Assembly: GCF_964186625.1 (NCBI RefSeq)
Contig: NZ_OZ075109.1
Location: 554,633 to 618,632, forward strand
DNA: 64,000 nt
Origin: Asticcacaulis sp. MM231
GTDB lineage: Bacteria > Pseudomonadota > Alphaproteobacteria > Caulobacterales > Caulobacteraceae
Direction: 5' to 3'
Part shown: positions 25,281 to 36,233 of the stretch, piece by piece
How the letters are laid out: every line of letters starts with the position of its first letter
Numbering within the stretch: the first letter of the stretch is position 1
Made by a program: the position numbers and the translations under genes
The notes under the pieces: model-generated
Databases searched by the model: none
Told to the model about the DNA's origin: nothing
Seen by the model: the letters and a program-made list of their open reading frames with translations, nothing else

Positions 25281-27463
25281 CAAGGCATCCTTTTGTTTAA
25301 GCGCAGCGCATTAAGCACGACCACAAGGGATGAGGCCGACATGGCGAGCGCCGCCACCAGAGGTGTGGCATATCCCAGTATGGCGACCGGAACGGCCACG
25401 ACATTATACGCCACCGATAGAAAAATGTTCTGCCGCACCAGCCTCGCGGTCGCGCGGGCTGTATCGTAGGCGGTAAGCACGGGCTTCAGCCCTTCGCCAC
25501 GGTAGACAAGATGAGCCGCATTTTGCGTAATGTCCACAGCACTCGATGGCGACATCGACACGAGCGCCTGCGCCAGGGCAGCGGCATCGTTCAGACCGTC
25601 TCCGATCATCAGCACATGGCGCCCTTCGGCGTTCATAGCGGCTAGGGCCGCCACCTTATCCACCGGCGATAACTCGGCGCGCACCCAGGCGATATCGAGC
25701 GCCTGCGCCACCCCACGCGCCACCGGCTCACGGTCTCCCGACAGCATGCAGACCCGTAATCCGCGCTGGTGCAGGCCAGCAATAACCAGAGCAGCGTCGC
25801 TTCGGAGGGTATCGGCAAAGATTAGACGGACCGCCGGCGACTGGCCGCGCTGGAACCAGAGATCCATCTGCGCATCGTCAGCCGACGGGATACCCAACCA
25901 AGAGGCCTTTCCCATCCACACCAACTCCTTGCCTATGACCGCTTTGAGCCCCTTGCCCGGATGGTCGGTGACAACCATGCCGCCCTTATCCGCCTCATGT
26001 GCTCCACGCGCAACCGCCACAGATAAGGGATGCTGGCTGTGCCGCGCCATGGCCGCGGCAATAAGGCGGCTATCGGGATCGAGAGCCTCAGGATTCACCC
26101 ACAGGGGTAAGCCTTCCGTAAGCGTGCCGGTCTTGTCGAAAACGACCGTATCGACACGCGCCAGCGCTTCCAGCCCCATTCCGGACTTCAGCAAAATGCC
26201 CTCGCGAAAGAGGCGCGATGACGCGAGCACATGGACCACGGGAACAGCCAGCCCCATGGCGCACGGGCAGGTTATGATCAGCACGGCCATGGCCTTCAGG
26301 AGCGCGTCTTCCCAGATCATGGCGCCCTGCAGATAACCGAAGGCCATCCATCCAACGAAGGTCATCAACGCAAGACCATGCACAACCGGCGCATAGAGCT
26401 GCGCAACGCGATCGGCGATGCGAACATAGGGACTTTGCGACTGCTCGGCCTTCTCCATAAGGCTTACGATTTCCGACAGCAGACTGTCGTCCGCCGCGGC
26501 GCTGATGTCGATATAGAGAGGTGCCGACTGGTTGATCATGCCGGCGTAGAGCTTGTCCCCCGGCCCGGCCGATCGCGGCAGTGTCTCACCGGTGACCAGT
26601 TGTGTGTCTATATCCGACTGTCCCTGGACAACCATGCCGTCGGCAGCGATCTTCTCGCCCGCCGCCACCAGCAGCCGCTGTCCGGGCTTGAGGTCTCGGA
26701 TACGGACGGATCGCGTATCGCCATTGTCGATAATCGTCGCCGTGCCTTCCAGCATGGCCAGCAGACCCTCGGCGGCCTCCCGCGCCTTCCCGCGCGCCTT
26801 CAGATCGAGATATCGCCCGATGAGCAGGAAGAACAGCAACATGACAGAGGCATCGAAATAGACATAAAGGCCGTGCGTCATGGTCTCATAAAGCGACATG
26901 GCGTTGGTCATGATGACCGCCAGTGAGATCGGCACGTCCATATTGGTGCGCCCATGGCGCACGGCGCGCCAGGCCGAGGCAAAAAATGGTCGGCCACACC
27001 AAATCGTCGTCGGCAGGGCGATCAGGCTCATCATCCAGTGCATCAGGTCGCGCGTGGCGCCCTCAACCTCATGAACCGACAGGAACCACAGTGGATCGAC
27101 GAACAGCATGATGGCGCAACTGGCAAAGCCGGCAATCGCCAGGCAAGCCAGCACATCGCGCTCTTCCGCGCGTGCCTGCTGCACCTGGCTGGCCGCATCA
27201 AAAGGCGCAACATGAAAGCCAAGGGCATTGATCTCTTCGGCGAACTGGTTGGCGTTCTGATCGGCGGTTCCCGCCTTAGGCCAGCTTATGCGCAAGCGCT
27301 GCGTCGAAAAATTGACGCGGGCTTCAACGCCCGGATGGGCTTCGAGACTCTGTTCAATTTTCCATGCGCAACTGGCGCAGCGCATACCCTCAACCTGCAT
27401 GTAAAGAGACACGCGCTCGGCCTCTTCATGGGCATAGCAATTATAATCGACGGCCCGGCTCAT
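25280..27463 (-). CDS. ccoI: CcoI/FixI copper-transporting P-type ATPase for cbb3 assembly
   Basis: 727 residues. N-terminal heavy-metal-associated domain with EGMRCASCAWKIEQSL (about 25-40), eight membrane segments, the CPC motif in ITCPCAMGLAVP, phosphorylation site DKTGTL, the HP motif (RHSQHPLSVA) and GDGLNDAAALA. This is the FixI subtype that supplies copper to the cbb3 oxidase. The ATG overlaps the ccoS stop (ATGA). The order ccoS-ccoI is the reverse of the common ccoI-ccoS. Confidence 0.95.
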   Translation of the reverse strand: MSRAVDYNCYAHEEAERVSLYMQVEGMRCASCAWKIEQSLEAHPGVEARVNFSTQRLRISWPKAGTADQNANQFAEEINALGFHVAPFDAASQVQQARAEERDVLACLAIAGFASCAIMLFVDPLWFLSVHEVEGATRDLMHWMMSLIALPTTIWCGRPFFASAWRAVRHGRTNMDVPISLAVIMTNAMSLYETMTHGLYVYFDASVMLLFFLLIGRYLDLKARGKAREAAEGLLAMLEGTATIIDNGDTRSVRIRDLKPGQRLLVAAGEKIAADGMVVQGQSDIDTQLVTGETLPRSAGPGDKLYAGMINQSAPLYIDISAAADDSLLSEIVSLMEKAEQSQSPYVRIADRVAQLYAPVVHGLALMTFVGWMAFGYLQGAMIWEDALLKAMAVLIITCPCAMGLAVPVVHVLASSRLFREGILLKSGMGLEALARVDTVVFDKTGTLTEGLPLWVNPEALDPDSRLIAAAMARHSQHPLSVAVARGAHEADKGGMVVTDHPGKGLKAVIGKELVWMGKASWLGIPSADDAQMDLWFQRGQSPAVRLIFADTLRSDAALVIAGLHQRGLRVCMLSGDREPVARGVAQALDIAWVRAELSPVDKVAALAAMNAEGRHVLMIGDGLNDAAALAQALVSMSPSSAVDITQNAAHLVYRGEGLKPVLTAYDTARATARLVRQNIFLSVAYNVVAVPVAILGYATPLVAALAMSASSLVVVLNALRLNKRMP

Positions 27464-27606
27464 GTGTCGTCGTCCGGTTTGAGGATGCGGCTGGCCTGCC
27501 CCTCCAGATCTTCATATTGCCCACTGTGCAAGGCCCAAAGAAAGGCGCCGAGCGCTGCAAGACCCAGCAAAAAAGCCAGGGGCACAAGGACGAGCAGGAT
27601 GGCCAC
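27460..27606 (-). CDS. ccoS: CcoS cbb3 oxidase maturation protein
   Basis: 48 residues from a GTG start 2 nt after the ccoH stop. One membrane helix (LLVLVPLAFLLGLAALGAFL) followed by WALHSGQYEDLEGQASRIL, the family signature (W-x-x-x-x-G-Q-[YF]-D/E-D-x-x-x-x-x-x-R-[IM]-L). CcoS is needed to insert haem and CuB into CcoN. Confidence 0.93.
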   Translation of the reverse strand: MAILLVLVPLAFLLGLAALGAFLWALHSGQYEDLEGQASRILKPDDDT

Positions 27607-27608
27607 CT

Positions 27609-28133
27609 CTATTCGACTTCAGTCGTGGCGACGGCCTGATAAGCCTGGCCATCTTTGTCCGCACTCACGTGAAGGGTCCACACACCCTTTGACGGCAGCG
27701 TAGCCTGGGCTGAATAGACGCCTGCCCCCGCTTCGCGCAGCTCGACGCTTTGGTCATCGGCCGGATTGCCCGGATGAACAAACCAAGCTTTGGCCACTGC
27801 GCCCTGCACGGGGTGTCCGCCGCGATCGGTCAGGGCGAACGTCAAACGCCCGCTCTTGTAATCCACACGCGAGGTCCACCCCAACTGGCGCTGTGCTTCG
27901 GCCTTGGCCAGGATATCATTATAGGCCAGACCCTTTTCATAGGCCTCTGCCGTCGATTCTGCCGGTGGATGCGCATAGGCTATAAACACAAAGCCGACCA
28001 GCGCCGTCATGAAGCTCAGGTAAAACAGGGCGATAATCCACGGCACCCAGCGTCCGCGACGCCGGTTGCGCTCGGCTTCGGCGTCTTCCTCATGGGAGGG
28101 AGTCTTTTTAAGGCTGGATGAAATAGCTGACAT
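27609..28133 (-). CDS. ccoH: CcoH/FixH cbb3 assembly protein
   Basis: 174 residues. Basic N-terminus, one membrane helix (WVPWIIALFYLSFMTALVGF, about 30-50), then a periplasmic Ig-like domain (GRLTFALTDRGGHPVQGAVA to the C-terminus) as in FixH. It overlaps the end of ccoG by 26 nt. Acts with CcoI in cbb3 maturation. Confidence 0.93.
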   Translation of the reverse strand: MSAISSSLKKTPSHEEDAEAERNRRRGRWVPWIIALFYLSFMTALVGFVFIAYAHPPAESTAEAYEKGLAYNDILAKAEAQRQLGWTSRVDYKSGRLTFALTDRGGHPVQGAVAKAWFVHPGNPADDQSVELREAGAGVYSAQATLPSKGVWTLHVSADKDGQAYQAVATTEVE

Positions 28134-29520
28134 GACGCGCCGCCTTTCCTGTTGCGGAGTCGGTAAGGGTAAAGGTTACGGGTACGCGGGGCTGGCCGCT
28201 CTGGGGCGCGATGACCTGCACCCTGAATTCCCCCACGCTGTTCGCTGGCACCCTCAGCGTTGCCACGGCCGCGTCACCGGCCGCCAGCAGACGCACCGCA
28301 CGCGTCGTAACCCCGGATATAGCTACTGTGTAATCACGATCCGCGTGCGATTTGTTCAGAACCTTGATCTGGTAATTGTTACGAATATCGCCATCGGACA
28401 TCCGCACATAGAGCGGCGAGCGGTTGTGAATGATGTTGAGTTCGGTGTCCTTGCGCAGAACGATCGCCCCCAGCATCAAGGCACAAACACCGGCAAGAAT
28501 GGCGGCGTAGAAGACCGTCCTTGGTCGTATCCATTTCATGCGTCCCCGAACGGGTGCCTCACCACGGCTGCGTTCGGCGGTACGCAGGTTTTGGTTGGTC
28601 TCGGTATCGTAGTGGATAAGCCCGCGCGGCAGGTCCAGCTTCTCCATGACGTTGTTGCAGGCATCAACGCACAGACCGCAGGAGATACACTCGTATTGCA
28701 GGCCCTTGCGTATATCTATACCCATGGGACAAACGACGACGCAGGCTGTGCAATCGATACAATGGCCCCTGCCCTCCCAGCTCTGCCCCTGCTTATGCTT
28801 GCCGCGAGGCTCGCCCCGCTCTTCGGCGTAAGAAATGATCAGGGTGTCGCGATCGAACATCGCGGACTGGAAGCGCGCGTAAGGGCAGGCATATTTGCAG
28901 ATATTTTCACGCGCATAGCCCGCCATGAAATAGGTGGACAGAGTAAGGGCGCCGATCCAGGAGGCGGTGACGACCGGCAGATCAAAATGGATAAGATTGT
29001 CCAGCAGGGTCGGCGCATCATTGAAATAGAAGACCCACGCACCGCCGGTGGCCAGCCCGATCAGCAGCCAGATCGCGTGCGTGATGCCTTTCTTCCAGGC
29101 CTTCTCGAAGCTCCAGGGCGACGCATCTAGCTTTTTGCGCGCATTGCGATCCCCCTGGATGACGTGCTCAACCAGCACGAACAGATCCGTCCAGACGGTT
29201 TGCGGACAGGCATAACCGCACCAGACCCGCCCCAGTAACGACGTCGCAAAGAACAGGCCGATCGCCGACAGGATCAGAATACCGACCAGCAGATACACTT
29301 CCTGCGGCCAGATTTCCACGCCGAAGAAATATCCCCGCTGCCCTACCAGATCGATCAGAATGGCCTGGTCAGGAACATGCGGGCCGCGGTCATAGCGCAG
29401 CCAAGGCGCTGCATAATAAATGCCCAGCAGGACAGCCATGGCGGCCCACTTGAGGTTGCGGAAAAGCCCGTGCGTCCGTTGCGGATAGATCTTCTCCGCC
29501 TTGGCGAACAACTGAACCAC
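28108..29520 (-). CDS. ccoG: CcoG (RdxA/FixG) membrane iron-sulfur protein
   Basis: 470 residues from a GTG codon 2 nt after the ccoP stop. Multiple membrane helices, GRVWCGYACPQTVWTDLF, ICKYACPYARFQSAMFDRD, two 4Fe-4S clusters (HCIDCTACVVVCPMGIDI and ECISCGLCVDACNNVMEKL) and a C-terminal periplasmic Ig-like domain. CcoG reduces copper for cbb3 assembly. Complete. Confidence 0.95.
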   Translation of the reverse strand: MVQLFAKAEKIYPQRTHGLFRNLKWAAMAVLLGIYYAAPWLRYDRGPHVPDQAILIDLVGQRGYFFGVEIWPQEVYLLVGILILSAIGLFFATSLLGRVWCGYACPQTVWTDLFVLVEHVIQGDRNARKKLDASPWSFEKAWKKGITHAIWLLIGLATGGAWVFYFNDAPTLLDNLIHFDLPVVTASWIGALTLSTYFMAGYARENICKYACPYARFQSAMFDRDTLIISYAEERGEPRGKHKQGQSWEGRGHCIDCTACVVVCPMGIDIRKGLQYECISCGLCVDACNNVMEKLDLPRGLIHYDTETNQNLRTAERSRGEAPVRGRMKWIRPRTVFYAAILAGVCALMLGAIVLRKDTELNIIHNRSPLYVRMSDGDIRNNYQIKVLNKSHADRDYTVAISGVTTRAVRLLAAGDAAVATLRVPANSVGEFRVQVIAPQSGQPRVPVTFTLTDSATGKAARHVSYFIQP

Positions 29521-29522
29521 GG

Positions 29523-30426
29523 TTACTCACCACCTCCGAGCGAATGGACATAGAGGGCGACCATCCTTTGGTTATCATCGCTGAGACGATGCTTCCAGGT
29601 GGGCATGACACCGGCGCGCGCATTGGTGATCGAACTCGACCACATCAGCGCGTTGACCGCCATAGAGCCAGATGGCGTCGTTCAGTCTGGGCGCCCCCAT
29701 CTCACGGTTGCCCCCACCGCCGTCGCCATGACAGGAGACGCAGTTGGTGGCGAAAACCGTCTGTCCGCGCATCCATGCCGCCGTGGGTCGGGCCGGTGTC
29801 CCGTGGGAGAGCTGCATGACATAGGTCGCGACATCGTCAATTTCAGCCGGTTTTAGCACCGCGCCGAACTTCGGCATCATCGTCACATGCGTGTCGGGGT
29901 CGGTTGAGCGCGATCCCACCTGTATCGTGTGATAAATGGTGTCGACCTTGCCGCCGAACAGCCAGTCGTCGTCATTGAGATTGGGATAGCCTTTGCGCCC
30001 CTCGCCACCCGTACCGTGGCAGGCGGCGCAATTCTCCTTGAAAACGACCGCACCGCCGGCACGCGCAAACTCATAAACCGCGGGATCGGCGCGGATCTTA
30101 TCAAAGCTCTCGCCATGGAAACGTGCCAGGTAAACGCCCTGACGATCCGTGATCTCCTTTTGCTCAGCCTTGAGTTTGGTGTATTGCGTCCAGCCGAACA
30201 GACCCTTGGTGTGGCCGGAGATGGTGGGCCATGCCGGGTAGACGACCATATAGCCAATGGCGAAGACGATGGAGACCAGCCACACGGTCAACCACCAGCG
30301 TGGCGCCGGCGTATCCAGTTCCTTTAGCCCGTCCCACTCGTGGCCGGTCGTTTCTGTGCCGGTCGCTGCATCCACCTCGACCTGTGTCGCCTCATCATGT
30401 CCTTCGTGATCATTCGACATTGTCAT
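29523..30426 (-). CDS. ccoP: CcoP dihaem cytochrome c subunit of cbb3 oxidase, frameshifted near its C-terminus
   Basis: N-terminal membrane helix (WWLTVWLVSIVFAIGYMVVY), two haem sites CAACHGTGG and CVSCHGDGG, and the first axial Met in TMMPKFG. The raw frame leaves the family at 29632-29637 and stops at 29575. Deleting one T from the coding-strand GAGTTC restores ESITNARAGVMPTWKHRLSD and a C-terminus YVHSLGGGE that stops at 29523, 2 nt before ccoG. The lost part contains the axial Met of the second haem, so the frame as written could not give a working subunit. ATG at 30426 (or 30420) overlaps ccoQ. Most likely a sequence error. Confidence 0.9.
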
Positions 30427-30562
30427 TGTCCTCTTGCAGGGGAATCAGTCCGTAGGACGTCAGGCGTTGGCGGTTGCCGGGCCAGAAGGCCCAGATGCAG
30501 ATGGCGAGGAAGCTCAGGCTAAAGGCGATGAGTACCGCCATGCCGATATATGTCTGGTTCAT
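30410..30562 (-). CDS. ccoQ: CcoQ small subunit of cbb3 oxidase
   Basis: 50 residues; the ATG overlaps the ccoO stop (ATGA) and the end overlaps the ccoP start. One membrane helix ([20 protein letters not shown]) followed by WPGNRQR, typical of CcoQ/FixQ. Stabilises CcoP in the complex. Confidence 0.9.
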   Translation of the reverse strand: MNQTYIGMAVLIAFSLSFLAICIWAFWPGNRQRLTSYGLIPLQEDNDNVE

Positions 30563-31335
30563 CGGGCGGCCTTTGCGTTGGCGCCGGCAGGCGTGGCAGC
30601 GGGCTTCTGATGCAGTTCGTAGTCCGGGTCGTAGGTGGTGAAATCGACCTGGGTGCCGAGCTGTTGAAGATAGGCGACAACGGCGTCCATCTCCGTGGGC
30701 GTGCCGGGCGTGCCGCCAAAGGTTTGCGGCACGACCTTGGCGCCATAGCGCGCCTGCAGGCCTGAGGCGTCTTCGTCTGGCATGGTCTGCAACACCGCAT
30801 CCTGCTCGGCGCTGTCAATATCGGCCTTAGTGTAGGGCACGCCCTCCAGCCTCAGGACCTTCATTTTTTCAGGCAGGTCCCAGGTCTTGAGATATTTTTT
30901 GGCCAGGAAGGCATAGTTGGGCATGATGGATTCCGGCACGACGCTGCGCGGATCGCTTAAGTGTTCGATATGCCAGGTGTTCGAATATTTGCCGCCGACG
31001 CGTGCCAGATCAGGGCCTGTACGTTCGGAACCCCATACGAAGGGATGATCGTACATGCTTTCGGCCGCCAGCGAATAATGGCCGTAGCGCTGAACCTCAT
31101 CGCGAAGGGGACGGATCTGTTGCGAGTGGCAGGTGTTGCAGCCCTCACGAATGTAGATATCCTGCCCCGCCAGTTCGAGCGGGGTGAGCGGGCGTATACC
31201 CTTGACAGGCTCTATCGTTGTCTGCATCCGAAACAGAGGCACGATTTCGACAATGCCGCCGATCGACACGGCGATGACCGAGAAGACGAGCAACAGGATC
31301 GAGTTGCGTTCGAGTTTTTTGTGACCTTCCAGCAT
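30559..31335 (-). CDS. ccoO: CcoO monohaem cytochrome c subunit of cbb3 oxidase
   Basis: 258 residues. N-terminal membrane helix ([20 protein letters not shown]), haem-binding [20 protein letters not shown] (about 65-84), Met ligand in [10 protein letters not shown], and the conserved [18 protein letters not shown] lead-in. Full length. It starts 9 nt after ccoN. Confidence 0.95.
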   Translation of the reverse strand: MLEGHKKLERNSILLLVFSVIAVSIGGIVEIVPLFRMQTTIEPVKGIRPLTPLELAGQDIYIREGCNTCHSQQIRPLRDEVQRYGHYSLAAESMYDHPFVWGSERTGPDLARVGGKYSNTWHIEHLSDPRSVVPESIMPNYAFLAKKYLKTWDLPEKMKVLRLEGVPYTKADIDSAEQDAVLQTMPDEDASGLQARYGAKVVPQTFGGTPGTPTEMDAVVAYLQQLGTQVDFTTYDPDYELHQKPAATPAGANAKAAR

Positions 31336-31344
31336 GATCGTTCC

Positions 31345-32826
<1,482 letters not shown>

Positions 32827-32853
32827 GCTAGTTTCGCTCCTTGTTTCACGCCT

Positions 32854-33570
32854 TCAGCCGACCGCCAGGGCCAGTAGAACAACGCCATTTATACCAAGAG
32901 CCGCCAGGGTCAGGCCGTCCTGAAGTCTGGGGCTCGATTTCAAAAGATTTCCGGAGGCAAAACTCAAGCCGATCAGGGCCGGCATGGTGCCAAGACCAAA
33001 GAGCGCCATACCGAGGCCACCGGTGACAGGACTGGCCGTGCTGGCCGCCGCCAGAAGGGCGGCAAACACCATCGGGCACGGCAAAAAACCGAGTGAAACA
33101 CCCAGGCCGTAACGCTTCAGACCGCCGGTCATCGTGGAGAGACGGCGCAACACACCCAGCGTGCAGCCGTTTGTCAGGCGCTGAAAAGGCAGGCGAAGCG
33201 GCACCACGATGCCCAAGCGTCGCAACAGGCGATCGGCGAACATCGTCAGGAACGCGGTCGCCACAAGACCAAGCATAAAATGCCGCAGCACGGGAAAGCC
33301 TTGCCAGGCTGACACCAGGTGGGCGCTGGCACCCGCTACAATCCCCAAGGCCATGTAGGTTGTGATCCGGCCGGCATGATAGGGCAGCAGCAAGCGCGCC
33401 AGGCGCCCCTTGTAAGCGACGGCGCCAGCTTGGCCGAGGACGAAGCCCGAACACATGGTCAGGCAATGTGTCACACTGCCGCCAAGGCCGGCTAAAAAAA
33501 GGGCGAGCAGAATCGGCCGTTCACTGGCGTTTATCTCACCGCAAATCTGTCCCCAGAACGCCTCGCCCAC
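32854..33570 (-). CDS. SafE/DsbD-like membrane protein, first gene of the cbb3 operon
   Basis: 238 residues from a GTG with no Shine-Dalgarno. About six membrane helices; HCLTMCSGFVLGQ (about 35-47) and FLPCPMVFAALLAA (about 170) give Cys/Met-rich motifs in the membrane that could bind copper or carry thiol electrons. Sulfite-exporter/SafE-annotated proteins of this type are common in cco clusters, normally among the ccoGHIS genes; here it leads the operon. A part in copper delivery or cytochrome assembly is inferred. Confidence 0.8.
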   Translation of the reverse strand: MGEAFWGQICGEINASERPILLALFLAGLGGSVTHCLTMCSGFVLGQAGAVAYKGRLARLLLPYHAGRITTYMALGIVAGASAHLVSAWQGFPVLRHFMLGLVATAFLTMFADRLLRRLGIVVPLRLPFQRLTNGCTLGVLRRLSTMTGGLKRYGLGVSLGFLPCPMVFAALLAAASTASPVTGGLGMALFGLGTMPALIGLSFASGNLLKSSPRLQDGLTLAALGINGVVLLALAVG

Positions 33571-33698
33571 TTTTTATTACCCAAGCCTGTTCAATAGAAC
33601 CGCCACGCTATCATCCCGCGACACATGACAACTCATCCGGCGACACGACTGCGCCCCTGACAACGGGCTAGGCAGACCATGGATGGGATGGGCTGTAT

Positions 33699-33712
33699 TT
33701 GATCGCGGTCAA
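33699..33712. promoter_or_regulatory. FNR/FixK-type box of the cbb3 operon (9 of 10)
   Basis: TTGAT-CGCG-GTCAA matches the consensus except for one base (G for A). It lies 129 nt upstream of the SafE-like start. The 294-bp gap around it (33571-33864) holds no supported gene. Confidence 0.7.
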
Positions 33713-33864
33713 ATTGAGGTGGCCAATGCGCGCTCGAACCGGGGATAAAGCCAGAGCCATTCTAAAGCGCGTTTCGGTTTGACAGAGCTGGATTCAGAAC
33801 TACAATATTTTGTTTTTATGAGCTTTTATCCGAAATACGCATCACACGTTTCGCAAAAATCCCA

Positions 33865-35547
33865 CTATCGCCATGCGGCGATCTGTCCCACCCGGCGGCC
33901 ATTGGCGGCGGGCAACTTGATCTGAGGCACTTCGGCCGTCGGCTTGCCGAACAGATAGCCTTGACCAAACGTCAGACCAAGATCGAGCGCCAGGCTTTTT
34001 ATCTCCGGCGTTTCAATCTTTTCTCCGATGGTCTGGCAGCCCAGTTCGGCGCACAGGACCGACACGGAGCGCAACAGCGCGCGTTCTCGCCGGTCTGCAG
34101 AAGCGCGCTGCAAAAAGGCGCCATCAATCTTCACATAGTCCACATCGAGGCGGCGTAAATAATTGTAAGCTGAGGCCCCTGCACCGAAATCGTCCAGACA
34201 TACCTTGAAGCCACGACGCCTCAGACCGCTGAGGAATTGTGACGCTAGCTCCATATTTTCGATCTGGTGACTTTCAGTGACTTCAAAAACAAGACGCTCA
34301 GCCAAGGCCGCGTGGGCATGAAGGTGCGCATTTAGCTGACCACAAAATTCAGGATATTGTACGGAAAAACCGGAGATGTTGACGGCGAGATGCAAATGCG
34401 GATGATCCGCCAGTAAGGCGGTGACCTTTTTACAGACAGCCATGTCAAGATCAGCGATCAGGCCGATATTTTCGGCAAACCGGATCGTTTCAAAAGGCCT
34501 GTTATGTTTACCAAACCGCACCAGCGCCTCGTGATGAGCGATCTGACCTGATTTTAGCTCTATCACCGGCTGAAAGTGCAGATCGAAGCGCTCGTGATCG
34601 ATGATATCGCGAAGGCTGGCCATCTGGCCGACAACCTCGCGTTCAGCCGCCTCGAAAGCGGATTTAAGAGATTGCGGAGCGACAAAGTCGGCCTTGGACA
34701 AATTATCAAAGATATAGGACAGAGCCCGCGCAATCTCCTTCTCCTGCAAGCCATCGCAGGTCAGGCTGACGGACGTCACCTGTGGCCGAGCAGCACGGGC
34801 GCTGAGACCGGCCGTCATCATGGCTTCTGCCAGGGATTCGGCCAGACGGACACCCTCATCAACAGACATGTCAGCTTGAGTAGACGTATAGGCACGCCCG
34901 ATGAGACCAAAACTCTCGTCCCCGAGCCTCGCCGCGCTTGTATCGGCGGCGCTGGCGTTCAGGATGGCACCTATTTCCGCCAGGAGGTCCTTGGCACGCG
35001 TTTCCCCCAGGCTTTTCAGCCCTTTGTTCAGGCCGCCAATCTTGACGAGGCGCATTTCTCGTAACATCGCCGCGCCGGAGCCAGGATCGTTAGGGGAAAT
35101 ACCCTTTTCCGCCATATGCTGAAATTCGCTCATGGCGATCAGGCCAGTCAGATCGTCGCGTTTTGGCAGTTTGGCGGCTACCGCAGGGCTCAAGGCCGAC
35201 AGCGTAAGGTAAGCATTGGCGTGTCGGGGGAGCGTGCAAAGTCCCAGGGTCACGGCGATGGTATCACCCTGCGGGCAGGCGACATGCATCACAGCTGGCT
35301 CAATGCGCCCCGTCTCCAGGGCCTTGGCCTGCAATTGCCTGATTAGAGCGCTCTCAGATTCAACAAACAGGCTTTCAATCGGACGGCCCGTCAACGACTC
35401 TTCACCTGTTCCGATCAGCGACTTAACAGCGCCCGTAATTGCGACGATGGCCCCGTCCTGTCCCACCTCGACCAGCAAATCCGCCGCGGCCAGGGCAAAG
35501 GCCATGTATTTGTCACGTTGTATTTTATGCTCTGACGCGACTGGCAT
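33865..35547 (-). CDS. PAS-degenerate GGDEF-EAL protein, probable c-di-GMP phosphodiesterase
   Basis: 560 residues, soluble. PAS-like N-terminus (about 15-110, LLVEVGQDGAIVAITGAVKS), a GGDEF domain whose active site reads RLGDESFG instead of GGDEF and so should not make c-di-GMP, and a complete EAL domain (about 310-545) with HHEALVRF, NISGF, VFEVTESHQ, CLDDFGAGAS and YVKIDGAFL; the usual AEGVE reads GEKIE. The EAL catalytic core looks intact, so c-di-GMP hydrolysis is likely. A perfect FNR box lies 115 nt upstream, linking motility or biofilm control to oxygen. Confidence 0.88.
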   Translation of the reverse strand: MPVASEHKIQRDKYMAFALAAADLLVEVGQDGAIVAITGAVKSLIGTGEESLTGRPIESLFVESESALIRQLQAKALETGRIEPAVMHVACPQGDTIAVTLGLCTLPRHANAYLTLSALSPAVAAKLPKRDDLTGLIAMSEFQHMAEKGISPNDPGSGAAMLREMRLVKIGGLNKGLKSLGETRAKDLLAEIGAILNASAADTSAARLGDESFGLIGRAYTSTQADMSVDEGVRLAESLAEAMMTAGLSARAARPQVTSVSLTCDGLQEKEIARALSYIFDNLSKADFVAPQSLKSAFEAAEREVVGQMASLRDIIDHERFDLHFQPVIELKSGQIAHHEALVRFGKHNRPFETIRFAENIGLIADLDMAVCKKVTALLADHPHLHLAVNISGFSVQYPEFCGQLNAHLHAHAALAERLVFEVTESHQIENMELASQFLSGLRRRGFKVCLDDFGAGASAYNYLRRLDVDYVKIDGAFLQRASADRRERALLRSVSVLCAELGCQTIGEKIETPEIKSLALDLGLTFGQGYLFGKPTAEVPQIKLPAANGRRVGQIAAWR

Positions 35548-35849
35548 TCTGCCCTGCCCCTTTTTTCCATCTATTTGGGCCTACAGATGAACATCACGTC
35601 TTAAAGAGTTGATAATCTTGCTAAAAAAGAGAGCGGCTTTTGACAAACATCGCTTCATCGTTTGATAAATATCAATAGGAAAGCGGGATGTCGCAACGGA
35701 GGCGTGGTCTACGCTTGTGAGCGAAACTAAGGGGATCGTTAGCGAACGAACAACGTAAACACGCGCTTAAGGTTTGAGGCGTAAGACGATATCAACGTTA
35801 TCGCCCCCACTCAATCGGGTGATTCCATAACAGTTTTTAGGCTAGACAA
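35548..35849. promoter_or_regulatory. Divergent promoter region, EAL gene and chemoreceptor pair
   Basis: 302 bp with the FNR box at 35662-35675 and an imperfect dyad CGATATCAACGTTATCG near 35788. No coding sequence supported. Confidence 0.5.
35662..35675. promoter_or_regulatory. FNR/FixK-type box (perfect)
   Basis: TTGAT-AAAT-ATCAA, ten of ten to the consensus, between the EAL gene (115 nt from its ATG) and the divergent 127-residue protein (175 nt). Confidence 0.8.
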
Positions 35850-36233
35850 ATGCATAGCCCATTCGACCCAGGCACCTATAGTGCCGGCATAAAAGCGCCC
35901 CGGCCTCAAAAGGCACGACCCCGGTTAGGTCTGGTGATCGGCTACGCGTGTCTAATGTCTGTCACGATCGGCTATCTGTACACGGCACCGCGCGAGGATG
36001 CTAATGTCGCTGTCCTGGTATCGCCATGGTCACCGGCTTCTCAGGCCACAGACCTCATCAGTCAAGCCGACGGACGCGTCGTCGCCTCGGCACGTTGGCC
36101 GTTTGTTATCGTTGCGACCTCAAAGTCCACCACCTTCGTACAACACCTGTATCAGTCCGGTGCCTGGTTCGTGTTCGATGCCGGCCTCATTGCCGGATGC
36201 ACAGAAAGTTCTACGCGTAATGCAAGCTCTTGA
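35850..36233 (+). CDS. Hypothetical single-pass membrane protein upstream of a chemoreceptor
   Basis: 127 residues, no family recognised. Proline/basic-rich N-terminus ([13 protein letters not shown]), one hydrophobic helix ([20 protein letters not shown], about 26-46) and a ~80-residue exported domain with [20 protein letters not shown] and [14 protein letters not shown]. Its end overlaps the start of the chemoreceptor by 14 nt, so the two are translationally coupled. It could be a small sensory partner of the receptor; that is inference. The coding strand reads well throughout, and the competing frame is clearly a shadow. Confidence 0.7.
   Translation: MHSPFDPGTYSAGIKAPRPQKARPRLGLVIGYACLMSVTIGYLYTAPREDANVAVLVSPWSPASQATDLISQADGRVVASARWPFVIVATSKSTTFVQHLYQSGAWFVFDAGLIAGCTESSTRNASS

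Noticed and set aside
28066..29130. 354-codon open frame on the plus strand
   Set aside because: Antisense to ccoG; no recognisable motif.
35998..36219. Longer start for the chemoreceptor
   Set aside because: The extra 74 codons are Ser/Pro/Arg-rich and lie in the shadow of the 127-residue gene; the ATG at 36220 begins the first membrane helix.
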